Positions 1 through 6,573 of a DNA stretch of 64,000 nt are shown here, one piece after another. Position numbers and translations under genes: made by a program. The stretch spans positions 16,840-80,839 of the forward strand of contig NZ_MUZU01000015.1 in NCBI RefSeq assembly GCF_002000085.1, given 5' to 3'. Position 1 is the first letter of the stretch. The number at the start of each line of letters is the position of its first letter. Source of the DNA: Pseudocolwellia agarivorans. GTDB taxonomy: Bacteria > Pseudomonadota > Gammaproteobacteria > Enterobacterales > Alteromonadaceae. The notes beneath the pieces were generated by a model. That model was not told where the DNA came from, ran no database searches, and was given only the letters and a program-made list of their open reading frames with translations.

Positions 1-579
1 TTGTGCTATATCATCTACCCGATTTTTAATATCATCTATTGTTTTTAAAACAAGTCGATTAACAAGATATCCCATAAAAAAGATAATAATAATATCTAAT
101 AAAATAACTTGAATAACGCTACTAATAATGGCGTCTGTAAATGCTTCCTTTAATGTTTTATCTGAAAAAACAAGTTGGATACTGCCCGCTTTAAAAGCTT
201 CTTCCTTAACTTTATATTCTATTGTTTTTTCAATATTAAAAAGTGAAGTTCCAGTATAATCTCCTTTTATAACTTGCTGAGAAGCTTCATCCCAATACGC
301 TTTAAATAACTCTTTCTCATCAGAAGAATGAATAATAATACTCACTAAGTCATTAGTACCTAATTCAGCAGAAGCTATTTCTTCAACATCATTAATACTG
401 TAATCCCACAGAGGTGAAGATAATGTAATACCTAATCTCAGAACTGTGCTATTTGACGCCCTTTTTACTTTTTCTTCTAAAGTATTTTGCTTTAAATAAA
501 TATCAATAGCAGCATAACTAAGCAATGTAAGAGTGAGTACCACAGAAAGTGTAAATATTAATTTAATACGTAAATTCAT
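1..579 (-). CDS. membrane sensor protein, N-terminal part (cut by window edge)
   Basis: The reading frame is open from an ATG at 577-579 to the left edge (193 residues seen). An AAGGGA ribosome site lies just upstream of the ATG. The product has a membrane segment at about residues 5-25, a periplasmic stretch of about 125 residues, a second membrane segment at about 152-173, and then a charged HAMP-like start (RLVLKTIDDIKNRVDD). This is the layout of a transmembrane sensor: a histidine kinase, diguanylate cyclase or chemoreceptor. The output domain lies outside the window, so the class cannot be decided. It follows the solute-binding protein gene on the same strand after 56 bases, so the two are probably co-transcribed and may work together. 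Confidence 0.7.
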   Translation of the reverse strand, partial: MNLRIKLIFTLSVVLTLTLLSYAAIDIYLKQNTLEEKVKRASNSTVLRLGITLSSPLWDYSINDVEEIASAELGTNDLVSIIIHSSDEKELFKAYWDEASQQVIKGDYTGTSLFNIEKTIEYKVKEEAFKAGSIQLVFSDKTLKEAFTDAIISSVIQVILLDIIIIFFMGYLVNRLVLKTIDDIKNRVDDIAQ

Positions 580-635
580 TATGTTCCCTTATGATTCACC
601 TTAATTATTGTATTAATCGTTTAAAACAAGCATTT

Positions 636-1880
636 TTATTTCAACAAGTGTTTATTCCTAGCCTTTTCCAATTGCTCTATTGCAATTTCGATATTACGCT
701 TAGCAATAAATTGAGTAAAAATCTCTGTCGCTTCAGAAGACATTTCATCGTTTGTATCTCTATCAAAAAACTGCGATAAACCAACCGCTTTATTTAACAT
801 ATCTTTTCCTACTACAGAAAAATAATCATCTGAATCTTTCACATTAATATTAGGAGGGATCATACCTAATTGATGATTGAGTGATTCTTGAAATTTGGTG
901 CTTGAAATAAAGGTAAGAAAACGTTCAATAGTCGGAGTTATTTTGGTGTAGTGAGGTAACATAAAAACGTCTAAAGGCGCTTCCTCATATATAGGTACGT
1001 TATCGTCTATAATTGGAAAGCGGAAAAAATCAAAATCATCTTTTAATGATTCAGGCATACGACCAGTAAAAAAATTACCTATTAAAGTCATTCCAGCAAG
1101 ATGGTGATAAAGAAATGGCATGGCTTCATCCCACTTCCACATATGAGTATGAGCAATAAAATAATTAAGATCTAATAATTGTTTCCAATATTTAAACACC
1201 TCTCTGACTCTATCATCATCAAACGAAATTTCTCCACGTAATAGTTTAGAGTGAAAATCTAAGCCATTAATTCGTAAATCAAAATAATCAAACCAAGCAG
1301 ATGACGGCCATTTGTTTTTATTCCCTAATGTTATAGGAGTAATATTATTATTTTTTAAAACTCGGCATATTTCTAAAAATTCATCCCAAGTATTTGGGGG
1401 GCTTAAGTTAAATTTTTTAAACGTCGACTTACGATAATAAAATCCCCATTGGTAATAAGAAATCGGTATCCCATAAACTTTGTTCTCCAAAGTAACAGCA
1501 CTAACAGAACCTTGACTAAACTTATCGGATAACTGATATTTTTTCCAAATACTATCTACCGATTTTATTTTATTTTTACGAACATACTGATATAAGCGCT
1601 CGCCTGCTTGCCAATTAATAACATCAGGACCTTCACCAGAATCTAACCATTTTTTCAATTCGACTTTAAATTCTTTATCAGGATATATGATGAGTTTTAT
1701 ATCAACATCAGGGTTTTCTTTACTAAATTGAGATAGTGATGACGAAATAATAGAGCGTTGCTGGCCACTTGTTAATAAAACAGCAATATTTAACGTTTCT
1801 TTCCCGTAGGATTTTAGAGGATTCAGAAACATTACCACTAACAACAATGAGAAAAAACTCATAAAAAATGGTTTTATCAC
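636..1880 (-). CDS. ABC-type sugar solute-binding protein (family 1)
   Basis: 414 residues with a signal peptide (about residues 1-26, hydrophobic core FFSLLLVVMFL). The rest resembles family 1 extracellular solute-binding proteins of the MalE/UgpB type, with the typical segments GEGPDVINWQAG, YGIPISYYQWGFYYRK and a W-rich cleft region. The start is GTG at 1878-1880, with GGGAG six bases upstream; the ATG seven codons in has no such site. It should bind a sugar or similar solute in the periplasm. No permease or ATPase gene is adjacent inside the window; the gene downstream is a membrane sensor, so a role as a sensory co-receptor instead of a transporter subunit is possible (inference). Confidence 0.8.
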   Translation of the reverse strand: MIKPFFMSFFSLLLVVMFLNPLKSYGKETLNIAVLLTSGQQRSIISSSLSQFSKENPDVDIKLIIYPDKEFKVELKKWLDSGEGPDVINWQAGERLYQYVRKNKIKSVDSIWKKYQLSDKFSQGSVSAVTLENKVYGIPISYYQWGFYYRKSTFKKFNLSPPNTWDEFLEICRVLKNNNITPITLGNKNKWPSSAWFDYFDLRINGLDFHSKLLRGEISFDDDRVREVFKYWKQLLDLNYFIAHTHMWKWDEAMPFLYHHLAGMTLIGNFFTGRMPESLKDDFDFFRFPIIDDNVPIYEEAPLDVFMLPHYTKITPTIERFLTFISSTKFQESLNHQLGMIPPNINVKDSDDYFSVVGKDMLNKAVGLSQFFDRDTNDEMSSEATEIFTQFIAKRNIEIAIEQLEKARNKHLLK

Positions 1881-2218
1881 GTTAATCTCCCTAGAAAAAA
1901 TATTTTATTTAATAATAGTCAACTCTAAATAATTGTCTATTTTTTAAGTAAAACAATACTTAACAACACACATTATTTATATTTGTTGATAAAGCTTGTA
2001 TAAACTAATCGTATCTTATCTAACTTCATATTGTTGGTTAAGCTGAAAATAAATATTTTAGTATCTTTGATTAACACTACAATATTTGTAATAGTTTTAC
2101 CGAAGTATTACATTAATTTGAGCACTTACTCTACCTATACTATTTAATACTCGATTGATTTTACTGAGTTTAAAAAGTACATTCATTGATATTCCCAACA
2201 TTTAAAAATAGCAATAAG

Positions 2219-2253
2219 AATAAAGTCTGTGGAGAGAACGTCACGACTTTATT
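2219..2253. repeat. inverted repeat / stem-loop of unknown role
   Basis: AATAAAGTC (2219-2227) pairs exactly with GACTTTATT (2245-2253). Inside it GTG (2229-2231) pairs with CAC (2242-2244), leaving the loop GAGAGAACGT. Neither strand has a T-run directly after it, so it is not an ordinary terminator. Confidence 0.4.
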
Positions 2254-2464
2254 GACTAATCATTATGTGAATGTTTATAGGTGATTTTTTGTGTTTATAA
2301 ATTATCCAACTAAAATCGCATAGTAAATCATTAGGATTCATGCTGTGATGATTCACCTTTATTACTAACAAATCATAAAGCTATGACTATAAAGGTAAAG
2401 CGCATAATTGGGTTGAGTTAAATAGTAATATATAACAATATATTTTCGTGATTACTTTAAAATA

Positions 2465-2490
2465 AAAGGAAGCTTTAGTTTACTTCCTTT
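2465..2490 (-). terminator. terminator after the DoxX-like gene
   Basis: AAAGGAAG (2465-2472) and CTTCCTTT (2483-2490) form an 8-bp stem with a 10-base loop. On the minus strand it is followed by a T-rich tail. It lies about 30 bases beyond the stop of the three-gene minus operon. Confidence 0.65.
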
Positions 2491-2521
2491 GCACATATTA
2501 AAATGGTGTTGAGTCAATAAT

Positions 2522-2944
2522 TTAATTAGTCCATCTACCAAATAAATTTCTTTGTGGGCGACCACGTACTTTATTACCCAGTAAATATGAAACAGGAATT
2601 ACGATCATACCCACTAACGCGTGACCAAAAAAATCACCGTAAATAATATGTCCAACTAACGCCATTGCCATATTGATAAAATAGGCGGCATAAGCCATAT
2701 CACGCAAATCGTTATATCGATGAGTAACAATAATTAAAATTGTTGCTATTTTTAAATAGGCTAATGGATAAACCAAATAAGTGGGATAACCAAACGCAGT
2801 AAAGTAGCCCGCTTGAGTGTCATGAATAATATGATACGAAGCAGCTGCCCACGTTAATAAAAATAAAACAATACCAGTACTTACCCAGTACAAAATTTTG
2901 GTTAGTATATGAGGTTTATATTCTGTTGTTCCAGTTGTCATCAT
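2522..2944 (-). CDS. DoxX-like small membrane protein
   Basis: 140 residues with four hydrophobic segments (about 16-38, 50-72, 82-103 and 108-125). The layout and the stretch GYPTYLVYPLAYLKI resemble the DoxX-like (DoxX_2) family of four-helix inner-membrane proteins. Members are often linked to thiol or redox stress genes, but the biochemical role is not settled. It starts directly after the stop of the SnoaL-like gene, with no gap, so it belongs to the operon that begins at 3887. It is the last gene and is followed by a terminator. Confidence 0.65.
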   Translation of the reverse strand: MMTTGTTEYKPHILTKILYWVSTGIVLFLLTWAAASYHIIHDTQAGYFTAFGYPTYLVYPLAYLKIATILIIVTHRYNDLRDMAYAAYFINMAMALVGHIIYGDFFGHALVGMIVIPVSYLLGNKVRGRPQRNLFGRWTN

Positions 2945-3337
2945 TTATTCCTCAGCGTGTACAAATATAACTTCGCGCATAACTTGCCAAGCGTTATTTT
3001 CTTTTACTAAATCAATACTCAAAGTAATTTTTTGCTCTTCAGCCATTAACTTAACTTTACGTGAAATGAGTACATGAGCATTTTTGTCATCGGCATCAAT
3101 TCGGTGAAATTCAGCCCAGGTATTTAATGCTGGTTCTTTGTTATCTCGCTTGCTTTGAAATAAACCTTTAAACATCGCTTTATCTGCAATAGACGTAGCA
3201 CCAGAAGGATCGAGCATAATAACCTGTAAATCGTTATGATAAATTCTTTCAAGGGCATCTATATCAAAGCTAGTTCCAGCTTGGATCAGATCATTAATTA
3301 ATTGTTTTACGTCTGCTGCATGGGTATTGGTTGTCAT
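2945..3337 (-). CDS. SnoaL-like / NTF2-fold protein (DUF4440 type)
   Basis: 130 residues without signal peptide or membrane segment. The N-terminal helix (VKQLINDLIQAGTSFDIDALERIYHND) and the later strands ending VMREVIFVHAEE match the cone-shaped NTF2-like fold of the SnoaL/DUF4440 group. Such proteins are either small enzymes or ligand binders, and the sequence does not tell which. It is the middle gene of a three-gene operon with a peroxiredoxin-like gene upstream (13 bases) and a DoxX-like gene downstream (no gap), under a divergent TetR regulator. Confidence 0.6.
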   Translation of the reverse strand: MTTNTHAADVKQLINDLIQAGTSFDIDALERIYHNDLQVIMLDPSGATSIADKAMFKGLFQSKRDNKEPALNTWAEFHRIDADDKNAHVLISRKVKLMAEEQKITLSIDLVKENNAWQVMREVIFVHAEE

Positions 3338-3350
3338 AATAAAATGCCTA

Positions 3351-3887
3351 CTAATAAGTTAACGTACCGCGAATAGGATATTGATTTTCAGGATTTCGAA
3401 TAAAACCTAATCCTCTGATCACTGACATTAATTCAGGTCTTAGGAATGGCGCATTCGAAATATCAATTAACTGAATTTCCTTCGATGAGTTAATAACAAA
3501 CAAACCAGGTTCAGCGAAAGGACGATCAGTTTCGGCCTCAGACCTTGGGTTTGAAATATATAAACCAAGTGTTTGCATTTGCTCGATAGATAAATCGTAA
3601 CCTATCTCAAAATTTGGCTTAACTTCATTTATTTGAATTAACGCTTTTTCTTTTGGATCGGCCGACATAGCGACAACATCGACACCTAATTCATTAAATT
3701 TAGGCAGTAACTCATTTAATGTTGATAAATACTGTGTACATAACGGGCAATGTTTACCACGATATACAACCACTAAAAGCCAATCACAATCGCCTTTTGG
3801 ATTTAAAAAATCTAATTTTCCGCCGTCTAATTTATCAACCGATAACGCTGGAAATTTCTGTCCTGCACTTAATTTTTTACTTGTCAT
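3351..3887 (-). CDS. peroxiredoxin-like protein (AhpC/TSA family)
   Basis: 178 residues of thioredoxin fold. LLVVVYRGKHCPLCTQYL at about residues 37-54 is the redox-active region with a CPLC pair, followed by VVAMSADPKEKA. There is no signal peptide, so it should act in the cytoplasm, reducing peroxides or other electrophiles with thiols. It is the first gene of the minus operon; its ATG at 3885-3887 has AGAGAG upstream. A divergent promoter with a -35 TTGACT and a -10 TATTAT lies 30-60 bases upstream and is bracketed by two direct repeats, which suggests control by the TetR protein encoded opposite. Confidence 0.75.
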   Translation of the reverse strand: MTSKKLSAGQKFPALSVDKLDGGKLDFLNPKGDCDWLLVVVYRGKHCPLCTQYLSTLNELLPKFNELGVDVVAMSADPKEKALIQINEVKPNFEIGYDLSIEQMQTLGLYISNPRSEAETDRPFAEPGLFVINSSKEIQLIDISNAPFLRPELMSVIRGLGFIRNPENQYPIRGTLTY

Positions 3888-3901
3888 TTTATTTCTCTCT
3901 T

Positions 3902-3964
3902 GAGTTTTGTAATGAACACTATAATAATAGACAAATAATTTTAGTCAAGAGTTTTGTAATGAAC
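3902..3964. promoter_or_regulatory. divergent promoter with two 16-bp direct repeats (candidate TetR operators)
   Basis: The sequence GAGTTTTGTAATGAAC occurs exactly at 3902-3917 and at 3949-3964, 47 bases apart start to start. On the minus strand a good promoter lies between them: -35 TTGACT (3943-3948), a 16-base spacer and -10 TATTAT (3921-3926). The second repeat contains the start codon of the TetR gene (3959-3961). A repressor bound to both copies could block the operon promoter and its own translation start region. Confidence 0.55.
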
Positions 3965-4579
3965 GATACAAAAATAAAAAAAATGGGCCGCCCTTTAAAA
4001 TTTAACAAAGACCAAGCCCTAGCCTCAGCTATAAATGTTTTTTGGAGCAAAGGTTACGAAGGCAGCTCAATGAAAGATTTAACAACCGCTATGGGAATTA
4101 ATGCTCCAAGTTTATATGCAACCTTTGGCGATAAACACCAGCTGTACTTGCAAGCAATAGACAGCTACACCTCAAAAGACGACTGTGGTCCTATTGTTGC
4201 TTTTGAAAGCGAAAGTAATATAAAAGAAGCGATTAAGTCATTTTTTAAAACAGCCCTTGAATATGCCACTACCAATGAAGATGGTATTCAAGGTTGTTTT
4301 TTAAGTACCTGTGTTTCAACAAGCGCCGGCTCTATTGAAGGCGTTCAAGAACGCTTAAAGCAAGCCATTAAAGAAACTGATATCCGTTTAGCTGCTCGCT
4401 TTGAAGAAGAAATGAGCAAAGGAAATTTACCCAAAAATTTTCCTTCGTTAAAACGTGCACAGCTGATGTTTGATTTAAGGCAAGGTTATTTACTTAGAGC
4501 AAGAGCTGGCATAAGTATTGATGAAATGAATAAAGATTTTGAAGACAAAGCAGAAATGGTTTTAGGCTTTTGTAAATAA
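3959..4579 (+). CDS. TetR/AcrR-family transcriptional repressor
   Basis: 206 residues from the ATG at 3959. The longer open frame starting at 3719 overlaps the opposite gene and is not used. The N-terminus has the usual MGRPLKFNKDQALASAINVFW start and a helix-turn-helix (GSSMKDLTTAMGINAPSLYATFGDKHQLY, about residues 35-63); the rest is the helical ligand-binding and dimer domain. It is divergent from the peroxiredoxin/SnoaL/DoxX operon and probably represses it and itself through the 16-bp repeats in the shared intergenic region. The ligand is unknown. An AAGAG lies about seven bases before the chosen start. Confidence 0.85.
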   Translation: MNDTKIKKMGRPLKFNKDQALASAINVFWSKGYEGSSMKDLTTAMGINAPSLYATFGDKHQLYLQAIDSYTSKDDCGPIVAFESESNIKEAIKSFFKTALEYATTNEDGIQGCFLSTCVSTSAGSIEGVQERLKQAIKETDIRLAARFEEEMSKGNLPKNFPSLKRAQLMFDLRQGYLLRARAGISIDEMNKDFEDKAEMVLGFCK

Positions 4580-4611
4580 AAATGCTAGCTGATAAATATC
4601 AGCTAGCATTT
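4580..4611. terminator. strong hairpin between convergent genes
   Basis: AAATGCTAGCTGATA (4580-4594) pairs perfectly with TATCAGCTAGCATTT (4597-4611), a 15-bp stem starting right after the TetR stop codon. The T-run is short on both strands. It most likely ends the TetR transcript. Confidence 0.6.
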
Positions 4612-4715
4612 AAATTAGCAATTAATGGATGTTTCTATTCAAAAAATCTGGAGTCACCTCCTTAGAATAATTTATATTCTGTAATACATTGAATAACATA
4701 ACTTAAAATAGAGGA

Positions 4716-5534
4716 CTAAAAGTTTTGTGCTGTTTGCCCTTCGTCAGTTTGATGTAACTTAATAACCACCCTACGGTCGTAAAAACTAATTTCTTTATCG
4801 GTACTAGCGACTACAGGTTCGCTTTCACCTAGTGCAAATATTTGAATGCGATCGCTTTCTACCCCGTCATTTATTAAGGCATTTTTAACCGCATTTACTC
4901 GTGCTAACGACAATGCCTGGTTTAACGCTTCGTCACCTTGTAAGTCGGTATAACCTGACAAGTCGATAGATAAATCAGGCGACTGCGCTAACATTTTAGC
5001 TAGCGAGCTAATTTGTTGTTGGTAATGGGCTTTAATTTCGCTTGATCCCGTTGAAAATTGCAGGCTCATTAATAAGTTTTCTGCTTGCAATTGAGCCGAT
5101 TTTTTATAGTTACTTTCTAACGATAACAGCTCTGCTTGGTATGATTGCTCTGTTGCTTGTAAGGCTTTTTGATGTTGTGCAATTACGTGATCAATATTCT
5201 GTTGTTTACTGGCTAGCGTAACCTCTAAATCTTCAATAGAGTTTTCTGCATTGACGTTTTTTGCGATAAGTGTACCAACAAAACCTGCAACTATTGCGCC
5301 TATTGGCCCTGCAACTACAGCACCAACAAGCGCACCAGATCCAAATCCTATTTCTACATTAGTATCTGCTTGCTGTGCCTTTTCTTGTTCTGTTGCTACT
5401 TTATATTCCTCATTAAAGGCATAGCTCGGTGTTGCCATTAATGAACCGATAACCAATAAACCAATAACTGATTTTTTAGTTACTGAGTGAGGAGTTACGT
5501 GGTTTGAGTGTGTAGTTGTGTTAAAAGTTTTCAT
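4716..5534 (-). CDS. pdsO: OmpA-like protein of the dedicated sortase system (PdsO)
   Basis: 272 residues from the ATG at 5532-5534, which has AAAGGAAAAC upstream; the longer frame to 5657 lacks a ribosome site and would precede the signal peptide. It has a long signal sequence ending near PSYA, a glycine-zipper stretch (GFGSGALVGAVVAGPIGAIV), a coiled-coil segment (about 95-155) and a C-terminal OmpA peptidoglycan-binding domain with LSGYTD, LSLARVNAVKNAL and YDRRVVI. This order matches the 'sortase-associated OmpA-like protein PdsO' family. The divergent neighbours are the matching response regulator and kinase. The sortase and its target that normally accompany it are not in the window. 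Confidence 0.75.
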   Translation of the reverse strand: MKTFNTTTHSNHVTPHSVTKKSVIGLLVIGSLMATPSYAFNEEYKVATEQEKAQQADTNVEIGFGSGALVGAVVAGPIGAIVAGFVGTLIAKNVNAENSIEDLEVTLASKQQNIDHVIAQHQKALQATEQSYQAELLSLESNYKKSAQLQAENLLMSLQFSTGSSEIKAHYQQQISSLAKMLAQSPDLSIDLSGYTDLQGDEALNQALSLARVNAVKNALINDGVESDRIQIFALGESEPVVASTDKEISFYDRRVVIKLHQTDEGQTAQNF

Positions 5535-5766
5535 ATTGTTTTCCTTTAGTGGTTGTTTGTTTAATTGCTTAACTCTTTGTTGGTAACTATTAAACAAAAC
5601 AAGTCGGACGAAATACCGACGCAAAAAAGGAAAATCGACGAACAAATGTGGCAACAATATGGCAATATCAATAAAAGCGCGAAGTTAGGGAAATAATTAG
5701 ATATATTTACCTCATTGAAGAGTGCAGCTTGGCTTAAAGAGCTAAAACAGAAAGGTAAAAGAATAA
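5535..5766. promoter_or_regulatory. divergent pdsO / pdsR control region
   Basis: 232 bases separate the divergent start codons, so both promoters lie here. The only clear symmetric element is GTCGG (5603-5607) and CCGAC (5616-5620) with an 8-base spacer, a possible operator for the response regulator (inference). Confidence 0.35.
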
Positions 5767-6492
5767 ATGAGTAAACGCATAGCGATAGTAGAAGATGAAG
5801 CAGCCATAAGAGAAAACTATGCTGATGTTCTACGCAGCCAAGGATATCAGGTACAAACCTATGTAGATCGCGAAAGTGCCACACAAGCGTTTTCTTTACG
5901 CTTACCCCATTTAGTTATTTTAGATATTGGCTTAGAAGAAGAATACGACGGCGGTTTTATTTTGTGTCAATGGTTACGCACCCTTTCAACCACTTTACCT
6001 ATTATATTTTTAACGGCTCGCGATAACGATTTTGATACCGTATCTGGCTTACGTATTGGCGCTGACGATTACTTAACAAAAGATATTAGCCTACCTCATT
6101 TAAGCGCAAGAATATCAGCTTTGTTTCGCAGACAAGATGCTATGAATCAACCACAACAAGAAGATCATTTAATTAGCGTAGGATCGATGACAATAGACAG
6201 CCAACGCATGAGTGTTAAATGGAAGGAGCAATTAATCGACCTGACCATTACCGAATTTTGGATGGTTTATGCACTTGCTAAACACCCAGGTCATGTAAAA
6301 AACAGAACCCAGCTCATGCAAGATTCTAATATTTTTGTTGATGACAGTACCATTACCTCGCACATCAAACGTATTCGTAAAAAATTTATCAAAACAGACG
6401 ACACATTCGATTACATTGAAACCGTTTACGGTATGGGTTATCGCTGGAATGAAGATACACAAAACAGCATGAGTTCAGCAAGCCATGCTTAA
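5767..6492 (+). CDS. pdsR: OmpR-type response regulator of the dedicated sortase system (PdsR)
   Basis: 241 residues. Receiver domain at about 4-118 with acidic pocket EDE (9-11), phosphate-accepting Asp53 (VILDIGL), the switch threonine in FLTARD and the lysine in DDYLTKD. A winged-helix DNA-binding domain follows (about 140-230, with TITEFWMVYALAKHPGHVKNR and TITSHIKRIRKKF). The insertion EEEYDGG after the phospho-site is typical of the marine sortase-associated regulators. It precedes the kinase gene by 81 bases and is divergent from pdsO, so it probably controls pdsO and its own operon. Confidence 0.85.
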   Translation: MSKRIAIVEDEAAIRENYADVLRSQGYQVQTYVDRESATQAFSLRLPHLVILDIGLEEEYDGGFILCQWLRTLSTTLPIIFLTARDNDFDTVSGLRIGADDYLTKDISLPHLSARISALFRRQDAMNQPQQEDHLISVGSMTIDSQRMSVKWKEQLIDLTITEFWMVYALAKHPGHVKNRTQLMQDSNIFVDDSTITSHIKRIRKKFIKTDDTFDYIETVYGMGYRWNEDTQNSMSSASHA

Positions 6493-6573
6493 TATCACGC
6501 TATCAAGTACAAGCTTAATAAAAAGTATGTTGATAAAAGTATCATTTCAACAATCAGGTCGTAAACTGTAACT

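Larger units (their letters stand above)
1881..2521. other. 641-bp AT-rich gap without a gene
   Basis: No coding frame with a plausible start and ribosome site is visible on either strand. It must contain the promoter of the minus-strand binding-protein gene. It holds one clear inverted repeat at 2219-2253 and, at its right end, the terminator of the DoxX-like gene. Nothing else was recognised. Confidence 0.5.

Noticed and set aside
5561..5884. 107-codon hydrophobic frame on the minus strand between pdsO and pdsR
   Set aside because: It overlaps both the divergent control region and the start of pdsR; the hydrophobicity is a mirror of A-rich sequence.
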